Positions 1 to 8,300 of a DNA stretch of 64,000 nucleotides are shown one piece after another (positions within the stretch are counted from its first letter, which is position 1; each line of letters opens with the position of its first letter). The stretch spans positions 2,046,001 to 2,110,000 of the forward strand of contig NZ_CP117781.1 of assembly GCF_028657905.1 (NCBI RefSeq), written 5' to 3'. The notes beneath the pieces were generated by a model. It was not told the DNA's origin. It worked only from the letters and a program-made list of their open reading frames with translations, and ran no database searches. A program made the translations under genes and the position numbers. This DNA comes from Burkholderia sp. FERM BP-3421 (GTDB lineage Bacteria > Pseudomonadota > Gammaproteobacteria > Burkholderiales > Burkholderiaceae).

Positions 1-1259
1 TCCTCGCCGCCGTAGCGCGCGACCACGTCGCCCGCGCGCCCCGCCTGCCCGTCGATGCAGCGCGCGACGCGCGCCAGCACCTCGTCGCCGACCTGATGGC
101 CGTAGGCGTCGTTGTAGCGCTTGAAGTGGTCGATGTCGACGAACAGGATCGCGAGCGGCCGCTCGCCGCGCACCGCGCGCCGCCATTCGCGCTCGAGCGT
201 CTCGTCGAGCGTGCGGCGATTGTAGAGACCCGTCAGGCTGTCGGTGCGCGCGAGCCGCGCAAGCGCGGCTTCCGCCGCCGACTTGCGCCACAGCGAGTAC
301 GCGAGGCAGATGCTCATGCCGATGAACGCCAGGCTGAACGCGCCCGTCAACACGCCGAAGCGCCACGCGCGCTCGCGCCAGTCCGCATAGGTGTCCTGCT
401 CCGCCGTCGCGACCTGCACGATCAGCGGCACGCCTTCGAGCCGCTGGTACAGGAAGTTGCGCCGCACGCCGTCGATCGCCGAGACCTCGGTGAACGACCC
501 CGAGCGGCCGAACTGCATGCGCCCGAACTGCCCGGTGTCGCGCAGTTCGCGGCCGAGCAGCGCGTCGTCGAACGGCGTGCGCATCACGAGCTGGCCGTTC
601 GCGTGGAGCAGCACGATCGAACCGTGCGGGCCGACCTCGAGCCCGGCAAACAGCTGTTTGAAATACTCGAGCCGCACCACCAGCACCGCGACGCCCGCGA
701 ACCGGCCATCGCTGGCCTGCAGGCGGCGCGACAGCGCGATGCTCGGATCGCCGTCGCGCAGCCGCGCGCGATACGGCGCGCTCACGTACAGGCCCCGGTC
801 GGACGCGTCGCGCTGGGCGGTGAAGAAATCACGGTCCGCGAAATGCATCACCGGCAACGGCTCGTCGCGCGAGGTCAGCGTGACGCGCCCCGTCTCGTCG
901 AGCACGTAGATCATGCCGATGCACTTCGCCGCCGCGCCCCGGTCGAACAGCACCTCGCGGCGGCGCGCAAGCGGCAGCGCGGCCACCCAGGGCTTGTCGA
1001 CGCCCTCGACGACGCCCTGCAAGGTCAGGTCGTAGATGCGGAAATTGCGCGCGATGTCGCGTTCGATCATCAGCAAGGTATTGCGCGCGCCGTCCTGCGC
1101 GCGCTCGAAGGCGTCCGCGCGGCTGTCGCGCAGAATGGCGGCGCAGATCGACATCATGACGATCGCGACCGCCACGCCTCCGGCAATCACTGCGTAGCCC
1201 AACGGCATCCGCTGCCCTGCGCCCCGACGACTGCGCACCCCGGCATGTCTGGATTTCAT
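1..1259 (-). CDS. Membrane-anchored diguanylate cyclase (GGDEF), C-terminus cut by window edge
   Basis: Makes the second messenger cyclic di-GMP from two GTP. The frame opens at ATG 1259 and runs off the left edge inside the catalytic motif, whose last visible residues are Y-G-G-E-E. Visible in order: a short basic N-terminus, a first transmembrane helix (about residues 18-40), a roughly 250-residue extracytoplasmic region of dCACHE/PAS-like character, a second transmembrane helix (about 290-312), then the start of the GGDEF domain with D-S-L-T-G-L-Y-N-R-R and F-V-D-I-D-H-F-K. An R-A-G-D sequence lies five residues before G-G-E-E, which fits the RxxD product-inhibition site of this family. 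The sensed ligand cannot be read. It is transcribed away from the pca genes and has no visible link to the biosynthetic region. Confidence 0.88.
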   Translation of the reverse strand, partial: MKSRHAGVRSRRGAGQRMPLGYAVIAGGVAVAIVMMSICAAILRDSRADAFERAQDGARNTLLMIERDIARNFRIYDLTLQGVVEGVDKPWVAALPLARRREVLFDRGAAAKCIGMIYVLDETGRVTLTSRDEPLPVMHFADRDFFTAQRDASDRGLYVSAPYRARLRDGDPSIALSRRLQASDGRFAGVAVLVVRLEYFKQLFAGLEVGPHGSIVLLHANGQLVMRTPFDDALLGRELRDTGQFGRMQFGRSGSFTEVSAIDGVRRNFLYQRLEGVPLIVQVATAEQDTYADWRERAWRFGVLTGAFSLAFIGMSICLAYSLWRKSAAEAALARLARTDSLTGLYNRRTLDETLEREWRRAVRGERPLAILFVDIDHFKRYNDAYGHQVGDEVLARVARCIDGQAGRAGDVVARYGGE

Positions 1260-1322
1260 GCTTGTGCTTGTATAAACAACCGCGACGCTATTTGATCGAA
1301 TTGGAAACCTGCCTAGCGGGCA

Positions 1323-2312
1323 TTATGTACGATGCGCGGCCGCCCCCCGTGCACGGCGTCGTCGGGGTCCACCCGCGGCCCCCGCGTCGCGGCGCGCATG
1401 CGCCACCGCGCGCAGCGCCTCGATCAGCGTGCGGGCCGCCGCCGACGGCTGCGTATCGGTGCGCAGGATCAGGCCGACCGGCTCGTCGGCGCCGGCCGCC
1501 GGCAGGGGCAGCAGCACCAGCGCGCCGGCCGCGAGATCGGCCCGCGCCGCGTCGCGCGGCACGAACCAGACCGCGTCGTTGTCGAGCGCGAGCGCGCGGC
1601 CGACCGAGACCGACAGCGCCTCGACGAACGATTCGAGCGGCGGCGCGCCGCTCGCGCCGAGCAGCTGATCGGCGGCCTGCCGGATCAGCGTGCCGTAAGG
1701 CGGCAATACCACCGGGTAGCCGGCGAGCCGGGCCGCCGCCGCGGGGTCCGCGGCGAGCGGATGGCCGGCCCGCACGACCGCGACGAGCGGCTCGCTGTAA
1801 AGCTGCTCGAACGTCAGCCCGACCATGCGCTCCGGCTCCGACAGCCGGCCGATCGCGCATTCGATCGCGCCCGCCTTCAGGCGCGCCAGCAGGGCCGCGT
1901 TGGCGTCGGTCGCGATCCGCACGACGAGGCGCGGCCACTGCGCGGCGAGCGCTTTCAGCAGCGGCGGCGCGAGCGCGGCCGCGACCGTCGGCAGCATGCC
2001 GATCTCGAGCGTCGCGGCCGCGCCGCCGCCGCCGCGCGCCAGCAGGCTCACGCCCTGCCGCAGCGCGAGCACGCACGCGCTCGCGTGCGGCAGGAACAGC
2101 TGCGCGTCGCGGGTCGGCTGCGCCCCCTGGCGGCTGCGCTCGAACAGCTTCACGCCCAGGATCGACTCCAGCTCCGCGATCGTCTTCGAGACGGCCGGCT
2201 GGGTGATGGAGAGGCTCTCGGCCGCCCGCTGCACGCCGCCGAACTGCGCGACCGCGAGGAAGCACTGCAGGTGCCGGAACTTGACGCGCGCGTCGGCGAT
2301 ACGGTTTTGCAT
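1323..2312 (-). CDS. pcaQ: LysR-type regulator of the protocatechuate genes (PcaQ)
   Basis: A 329-residue LysR-type regulator with the usual N-terminal winged helix-turn-helix (about residues 10-70; F-R-H-L-Q-C-F-L-A-V-A at 12-22 and S-I-T-Q-P-A-V-S-K-T at 35-44) followed by a periplasmic-binding-protein-like effector domain. The K-F-R-H-L-Q opening and the divergent position next to pcaH-pcaG point to PcaQ, which in rhizobia and relatives activates protocatechuate catabolism in response to beta-carboxymuconate-type intermediates. The stated start is the only good ATG ahead of the helix-turn-helix. It coincides with one arm of a palindromic operator candidate, so autoregulation is possible. 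The C-terminal tail is Ala/Arg-rich and not informative. Confidence 0.85.
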   Translation of the reverse strand: MQNRIADARVKFRHLQCFLAVAQFGGVQRAAESLSITQPAVSKTIAELESILGVKLFERSRQGAQPTRDAQLFLPHASACVLALRQGVSLLARGGGGAAATLEIGMLPTVAAALAPPLLKALAAQWPRLVVRIATDANAALLARLKAGAIECAIGRLSEPERMVGLTFEQLYSEPLVAVVRAGHPLAADPAAAARLAGYPVVLPPYGTLIRQAADQLLGASGAPPLESFVEALSVSVGRALALDNDAVWFVPRDAARADLAAGALVLLPLPAAGADEPVGLILRTDTQPSAAARTLIEALRAVAHARRDAGAAGGPRRRRARGAAAHRT

Positions 2313-2376
2313 AACGGATGGTTATACGACGATCGAAAAAACGTCATTTTGCATAACTTTCCGGATTCGCTAAAGT
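2311..2376 (+). promoter_or_regulatory. Candidate PcaQ operator and pcaH promoter
   Basis: The 105-base divergent spacer carries a perfect inverted repeat ATAAC-N5-GTTAT at 2311-2325. It has the LysR T-N11-A form and is close to the ATAACC-N4-GGTTAA consensus reported for PcaQ in Sinorhizobium. The string TTTTGCATAAC occurs twice (2305-2315 and 2347-2357), giving a second half-site. A possible sigma-70 pair for pcaH is TTGCAT at 2349-2354 and TAAAGT at 2371-2376 with a 16-base gap. Assignment is by inspection only. Confidence 0.5.
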
Positions 2377-2417
2377 CAGGGCGTCCCCCATCCTTCCAAT
2401 CAACCCGGAGACCCGCG

Positions 2418-3122
2418 ATGGACGATTCCTACCTCGCGCCGCGCGACTGGCCGTCGCATCCCGCCTACCTCCACCCCGACTACCGCTCGTCGGTGAAGCG
2501 CGGCCCGACCCGGCCGCTGATTCCGCTGCGGGAAAAGCTGCGCGACCAGCATGCGCCCGTCTACGGGGCCGAGGATCTCGGCGCGCTCGACCACGATCTG
2601 ACCCGCAACGCGGTGAAGAACGGCGCGCCGCTCGGCGAGCGCATCATCGTCACGGGCCGCGTGCTCGACGAGGGCGGCCGCCCGGTGCGCGACACGCTGG
2701 TCGAGATCTGGCAGGCCAACGCGGCGGGCCGCTACGTGCACAAGGTCGACCGGCACGATGCGCCGCTCGACCCGAACTTCCTCGGCGCGGGCCGCTGCCT
2801 GACCGACGCCGACGGCCGGTACCGGTTCCTGACGATCAAGCCGGGCGCGTATCCGTGGGGCAACCACCCGAACGCCTGGCGACCGAATCATATTCATTTC
2901 TCGCTGTTCGGCGATTACTTCGGCTCGCGCCTCGTCACGCAGATGTACTTTCCGGGCGATCCGCTGCTCGCGCTCGATCCGATCTTCCAGGGCACGCCCG
3001 AGGACGCGCGCGAGCGGCTGGTCTCGCGTTTCGAGATCGGCACCACCGAACCCGGCTACGCGCTCGGCTACGAATTCGACATCGTGCTGCGCGGCCGCGA
3101 CGCCACCCCGCTGGAGCGTTGA
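2418..3122 (+). CDS. pcaH: Protocatechuate 3,4-dioxygenase beta subunit
   Basis: Beta subunit of the non-haem Fe(III) intradiol dioxygenase that cleaves protocatechuate to 3-carboxy-cis,cis-muconate, the first step of the protocatechuate branch of the beta-ketoadipate pathway. The 234-residue length is normal. The iron ligands expected in this subunit are visible: the Tyr in G-R-Y-V-H-K-V-D, the Tyr in G-A-Y-P-W-G, and the His pair in W-R-P-N-H-I-H-F-S. The ATG at 2418 has a GGAG sequence about eight bases upstream. The stop is two bases before the pcaG start, so the two subunits are co-translated. Confidence 0.97.
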   Translation: MDDSYLAPRDWPSHPAYLHPDYRSSVKRGPTRPLIPLREKLRDQHAPVYGAEDLGALDHDLTRNAVKNGAPLGERIIVTGRVLDEGGRPVRDTLVEIWQANAAGRYVHKVDRHDAPLDPNFLGAGRCLTDADGRYRFLTIKPGAYPWGNHPNAWRPNHIHFSLFGDYFGSRLVTQMYFPGDPLLALDPIFQGTPEDARERLVSRFEIGTTEPGYALGYEFDIVLRGRDATPLER

Positions 3123-3124
3123 AC

Positions 3125-3721
3125 ATGACGACCCTGAAACAGACGCCGTCGCAGACGGTCGGCCCGTACTTCGCCTACGGCCTCTGCCCGCAGCAGTATC
3201 ACTACGATCTGACCAGCCTGTTTACCGCGACGATCGCCGCGCCCCATGCGGCGGGCGAGCACGTGCGGCTGGTCGGCCAGGTGTTCGACGGCGACGGCCA
3301 GGTGGTCGGCGACGCGGTGCTCGAATTCACCCAGGTCGACGGCGCGGGCCGCTACCCGGCCTCGCGCGCCGACGCGGCCGCGCTCGGCTTCACGGGCTTC
3401 GCGCGGGTCGGCACCGGCACCGATGCGGCGCAGCGTTATGTCGTGGAAACCGTGAAGCCCGGGCGAGGTCCGGACGGCGGCGCGCCGCACGTCGACGTCA
3501 CGGTGATGATGAGAGGGATCCTGACGCACGCGTTCACGCGCGTGTATTTCGACGACGAGACCGCCGCGAACGACGCGGACCCGGTGCTCGCGCGGGTGCC
3601 GGCCGAGCGGCGCGCCACCCTGCTCGCGCGCCGCGAGCCGCAGGCCGCGGGCGGCGTGCCGGTGTACCGCTTCGACATCCACATGCAGGGCGCGCGCGAA
3701 ACGGTGTTCTTCGATCTCTGA
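3125..3721 (+). CDS. pcaG: Protocatechuate 3,4-dioxygenase alpha subunit
   Basis: Alpha subunit partner of PcaH, 198 residues. It has the family's opening T-P-S-Q-T-V-G-P-Y-F and the intradiol dioxygenase fold, but lacks the iron-binding Tyr/His set, as is normal for alpha subunits, which contribute to the substrate pocket. It begins two bases after the pcaH stop. The gene is convergent with the glycosyltransferase gene at the end of the biosynthetic region and marks the visible left border of the conserved chromosomal block. Confidence 0.96.
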   Translation: MTTLKQTPSQTVGPYFAYGLCPQQYHYDLTSLFTATIAAPHAAGEHVRLVGQVFDGDGQVVGDAVLEFTQVDGAGRYPASRADAAALGFTGFARVGTGTDAAQRYVVETVKPGRGPDGGAPHVDVTVMMRGILTHAFTRVYFDDETAANDADPVLARVPAERRATLLARREPQAAGGVPVYRFDIHMQGARETVFFDL

Positions 3722-3946
3722 CATCAAAGGCGGGAATTCAAGCGGTTGAAGAAACCTTCCGCCCGCGGCTCATCGGACGGCACATGCCGCCGGCGGCCGG
3801 TGCGCGCTGGAACGCGTGGCGCGCGTACCGGCTTGTGCCGGTCCGCGCTGCTCAGCGGATCTCGAAGCCGGACGGCGGCAAAGCCACGCCGCCGTCAACC
3901 CGTCCGCACGAGATCAGCCGCCGTGCGCGATGACGCCACGCCGCCG
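3722..3946. other. Convergent spacer between pcaG and the biosynthetic region
   Basis: This 225-base stretch separates two converging transcripts. I see no gene in it. It contains a 16-base direct repeat (3883-3898 and 3935-3950, the second copy overlapping the glycosyltransferase stop) and a short hairpin ACCGGC-TTGT-GCCGGT at 3827-3842 without a T run. No tRNA, integrase or clear attachment site is visible. Confidence 0.5.
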
Positions 3947-5383
3947 TCAAGCCGATTGCCGCGCATGCCGGTCAGCAGACGCAAGATGCTCGCCGTTGAG
4001 CACGGCAACCGGCCGATAACCCGCGGCGGCGCAATGCTCGCGCGCGTGCGACGGCAGGAGCCGCTGCCCCGGCGCCAGCAACCGATGCACATGAAGGCTG
4101 CGCTGATTGGGGTACGCATCGGATCGTCCCGTCGCGCGGACAAGCCGCAGCAGCCGAGACGAAAGCCGATTGTCGTGATAGGCGTTGAACGCCTGCAGCA
4201 GCGGCCCCAGCAGTGCAAGCGAATCCGCCCCGCTCGTTACCGACAGATCGTGACGAATCTCCAGCGCCCGGATGAACGCCTGCACCCGCGGAGCGACAGG
4301 CGCTGCGGGCGCGGGCGCAGGTTCGCCCGTCACGTAGTCAAGATAGACCTGCTCGCTGTAGCAGGCGCTCCGGCTGCGCGGCACACCCGGCGTGCACGCC
4401 CGGATCGTCTCGGCCACGGTTTCCAGGCGCACGCTGCCAAACGAGAACGGTTGGCCCATGTCAAATGCCGTATCGCACCGGAAATCGATGTCCAGCAGAT
4501 TGGCTTCGGGCAGGATCTCGGGCGCAGCGGCATAGCCGCCGGCAATGGTGGAGACGCCGGCGTGCTGGGCTTCGAGCAACACGCGACCGAGCGATTCGAC
4601 GCTGGATACCGCCGGAAAGAAAAAGACATCGATCTGTTCAAAGAACGCCCAGATCTTCTGGTAGGGCAAGTGCCCGTGATAGGCGACCGCATCCGCCGGA
4701 ATGCCGCGCGCCTCCAGTTCGCGCCGAACGACCTGCATCGCGCGCGCCGCCGACCGCCCCTCGACGTGCCCCGCGACCTGCAGCGACGCCGCTCGGTCAT
4801 CCCGGCGCACGGCCGCCAGGAAGTCGAGTACCTGGGCGAAGTTCTTGTCGGCGCTCACCCGTCCCAGATAGCCGATGCGCAGGCCGCGGGCGGGACGCGG
4901 CCGCGCCGGGCGGGTTGCAGGGAACGAGGTCGCGAGCGGGTAGCTCACCGCGGTGTTGCCGGCATGGAGCGATGCCGCATGATGATGGATGAAATACGCA
5001 CGGCAGAATTCCGACGGAAACAGCACCAGGTCCCCGGGACGGTTCAATGGCCCGGCAAGCATCTCCTGGAAGTGGTAGCCGCCCCATGAACTGGTGCGGA
5101 TGTCCCGGATGATTCGAAAGCGCCCGTCGTAACGCTCGCGCAGATAGTGGTAGAAATGGCCGTATGGTCCGGCATTGCAGACGACGACATCGTCGGGCCC
5201 CAGGCGTCGGACGAAGCGCGCGAGGTCACGTTCGTCTTGCCGCAGCAGTTCGAATACATCGTGCGGTTCCGGATGCACCCCGGCCGGTGCCGCCTGAGTC
5301 AGCAACTTGCTGGTCTCGGAATAGAAATACAGTGCGCCATTGCTCGTGCGCTGGGTACGATAGTGATTGAAAGCGACTCGCAT
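3947..5383 (-). CDS. GT4-family glycosyltransferase, probable lipopeptide glycosylation
   Basis: A 478-residue GT-B glycosyltransferase of the GT4 type. The C-terminal Rossmann half shows R-I-G-Y-L-G-R-V-S-A-D-K-N-F (donor-domain start) and the E-x7-E donor-binding motif in E-S-L-G-R-V-L-L-E-A. No signal peptide or transmembrane helix is evident, so it should act in the cytosol. It is the last gene of the minus-strand array and its ATG overlaps the megasynthase A stop by one base (TGATG); a GTG six bases earlier is the alternative start. By position it probably adds a sugar to the lipopeptide, as a glycosyltransferase does in the Burkholderia occidiofungin/burkholdine pathway. The sugar and acceptor are not deducible. 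About 100 C-terminal residues beyond the catalytic core are unassigned. Confidence 0.85.
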   Translation of the reverse strand: MRVAFNHYRTQRTSNGALYFYSETSKLLTQAAPAGVHPEPHDVFELLRQDERDLARFVRRLGPDDVVVCNAGPYGHFYHYLRERYDGRFRIIRDIRTSSWGGYHFQEMLAGPLNRPGDLVLFPSEFCRAYFIHHHAASLHAGNTAVSYPLATSFPATRPARPRPARGLRIGYLGRVSADKNFAQVLDFLAAVRRDDRAASLQVAGHVEGRSAARAMQVVRRELEARGIPADAVAYHGHLPYQKIWAFFEQIDVFFFPAVSSVESLGRVLLEAQHAGVSTIAGGYAAAPEILPEANLLDIDFRCDTAFDMGQPFSFGSVRLETVAETIRACTPGVPRSRSACYSEQVYLDYVTGEPAPAPAAPVAPRVQAFIRALEIRHDLSVTSGADSLALLGPLLQAFNAYHDNRLSSRLLRLVRATGRSDAYPNQRSLHVHRLLAPGQRLLPSHAREHCAAAGYRPVAVLNGEHLASADRHARQSA

Positions 5384-8300
5384 CAGCACTCCTGGCGTCG
5401 AGCGACGTTAACGGTATCGTCAAGCAGATCCTGCAGCACCTTGCGCATCGCGACGGCCATCTGCCGCACATTGCCCCCTGCGCCGTCGAACCGGATGGGC
5501 TCGCCAAAGCGGACATGCACCCGTGCCGGCGCATAGCGCGCGCCGTTCGACTCGTACAACCGGTGTGAATCGACGATGGCGGCCGGGATGACCAACGCCC
5601 CCGTCTGAGCCGCCAACAAACAGCAAGCCTCGCCCACGGGCGCGACGCGCGCCCCGCTCATCCCGCCTTCGGGAAACAGCGCGAGCCGCCCCTCGCGCCC
5701 CAGATAGTCCCGTGCCCGCCGGAACTCGTGCTCCGTCGCCTCCGCATCGCGCTTGTCGTGCATGAACGTCAGGTCGAACGTCCTTTCGATCCACGAGAAC
5801 AGCGTCAGCTTTTCGGTCGTCACATGATCTTCGTTCGAGCTGAACGACTTGTACGCGAATGGCAGGTTGGCCATCAGCAGGTACGCATCGAAGCGCCCGC
5901 CGTGGTTCGACAGGACCAGCAATGGCCGCGCGTCGCGCGGAATGTGCTGCAACCCGGACACCTCGACGCGCGCGCCCGCGGCAAAGAGCAGCGTGCGCGC
6001 GAACAAACGCGGCAAGGCGCGGCGAAGCCGGGCGCCCAATGACGGGGCCAGGCGCCTGACCATCTTGTAGCTCAGCACGAGCGGCACGGCCGGAACATGC
6101 ATCGCCAGCACGCTCAGCACGAAGCGGACATGCGCCCATGTCGTGCCGGTGGGCAACACCTCGGGCCGCGGCGGCCGGAACAGCGACGGATCCTCATGCT
6201 GGTCCACCTCGGCCGCGCCGGTTTCGTTCACTCGGGCATCCCCCGTCCCGCCCGACAAACGACAGGTCAACGCGCGGGCGGTCGGCGCAGCAACGATGTC
6301 GTCGTACTTGACCGTCAGATTCAGACGCTGGCGCGACAGTGAAATCACCTTCGCCGCCCGCAGCGAGTAGCCGCCCGCGTCGAAGAAGTCGGTATCGAGT
6401 GTCAGCTCGGCATCGTCCAGTGCATCGCGCCAGATCGCGAGCATCCCTTCCAGCAAGGGCGCCTCCACCTCGCCTGGCGGCGCTGACGCCTCGACGCCCT
6501 GCGGGGCCGACAGCGCGCCTCGATCGACCTTGCCGTTCGGCGTCCGTTTGAACGCGTCCACGACGACAATCCGCGCCGGCACCATGTACGCGGGCAAATG
6601 ACGCGCCAGATACTGCCGCAGCGCATGACTTTCGAGTGCGCCCCCTTGCCGGGGGCTCGCATACAGCACCAGTTGCGGTTCGTCTGCGCCATTGTCCAGG
6701 CGGCATACGGCTTGCGCGACACCGGCATGCAGGTGCGCCACGGCCTCGATTTCGCCGAGTTCGACGCGATAGCCGCGCAGCTTGACCTGATCGTCGATGC
6801 GATTGAGGAACTGCAACTGACCATCGGCGAGCTGTCGCACCACGTCGCCGGTACGGAAGAGCCGGGCGCCGTCTCCGCGCCACGGATGCGGCACGAAACG
6901 CGATGCCGTCAAGCCCGGGCGCTTCCAGTACCCGAGCGCCAGACCGGTTCCGCCGAGGTACAACTCACCCGTCTCCCCCACGCCGACCGCGTCGCCCTCG
7001 GCGTCCAGCACGTAACGCTCGACGCCTGCCAGCGGCTCGCCCAGCAAGACCCGATCGGAGCGATCGGCTTGCCATGCGGACGCCCAGACCGTTGCTTCCG
7101 TTGGGCCGTACAGGTTCCACGCGTCCGCCCCCAGGGACTGAATGTAATCGACCATGCCGCGCGGGGGCGCTTCTCCGCCGATCGCGCCGATCCGCAAAGC
7201 CGGCAGCCTCGCCTGCGCCTCCTGTATCAACCTCCATGTGCCGGGTGTCGCCTGCAGCACCGTGACCTGCTGGTCCCGGATCACCGCCGCCAGCGCGACG
7301 CCGTCGAGCCGTTGCTCACTCGTCAGCATCACGCACGACGCGGCGCTGACGAGTGGCAGGAAAACCTCCAGCGCCGCAATATCGAACGACATCGGCGTCA
7401 GATTCACGAAGCAGTCGCGACTCGTGACGGACCAGCGCCCGGTCATGTCCAACAGGAACGTATCGAGGCTCGAACGGGCAACCGCAACACCCTTGGGCAT
7501 TCCGGTGGAGCCCGAGGTGTAGATCAGGTAGGCGAGCGAGCCGGGCGCCGCGCGCCGCAGTCCGTGAAGCGAATCGGCGTTCGAGCGCGAATCCGGGACG
7601 CAGGCGGCGAAATCGAGCGCGCGACATCCGGCAGGCAGCGACAGCAGCGGCACGGTCCGCATCTCGACGATCACGACGCGCGCACCTGCATCGTTCAGAC
7701 AGTATGCATTGCGCTCTCGCGGATACGACGGATCGAGCGGGACATAGCATGCCCCGGACAGGAGTACACCCAGCAACGCCGCGACACGATCCCGCCCCGG
7801 CTCCATGCATACGCCGACCGGCTCCCCAACCGCGATCCCCTGACCCGCGATCGCGCGCGCGACGCACAGCGCGCGCGCGAGCAGCTCGCCGTACGTGTAC
7901 ACCGCGCCGCCTTGCCGCAACGCCGTCCGCTCAGGCTCGCGAAGCGCATGGCGGACAAAGGCCGCGAGCCACCCGTCGCCGTCTTCGTCGAGCGGCTCCG
8001 GCGCCGGCGCGGGGAGAACGGAGGGCACGCCGGGAACGGCCGCGGCCCCGTGGGCCAGTTCGGACAACGACGTCAGGAACGCCTGCAACAGCGCGTCGGC
8101 AGGCACGGACGCGATATGGTCGATTGCCAGCGAAAGCCGCTCGCCGTCATCGATGAAATTAACGAATTGCGGGAATGCCACATGCTCGTTCATGACCGGA
8201 CGCCAGCGCAATCCGTCAAGCGAGCCCGGCGCGATATCGGCGCGTCGCTCGAGGTTGATCACCGCATCCGGTGCAATCGCGGCCAAGCGGCCGAGTCGAC

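Noticed and set aside
1332..3122. A 596-codon plus-strand frame running from antisense of pcaQ into pcaH
   Set aside because: Only the part from 2418 encodes a real protein (PcaH, with its own ribosome binding site); the upstream part is the antisense of pcaQ.
3827..3842. Short hairpin downstream of pcaG as a rho-independent terminator
   Set aside because: The stem is only six base pairs and no T run follows on either strand.
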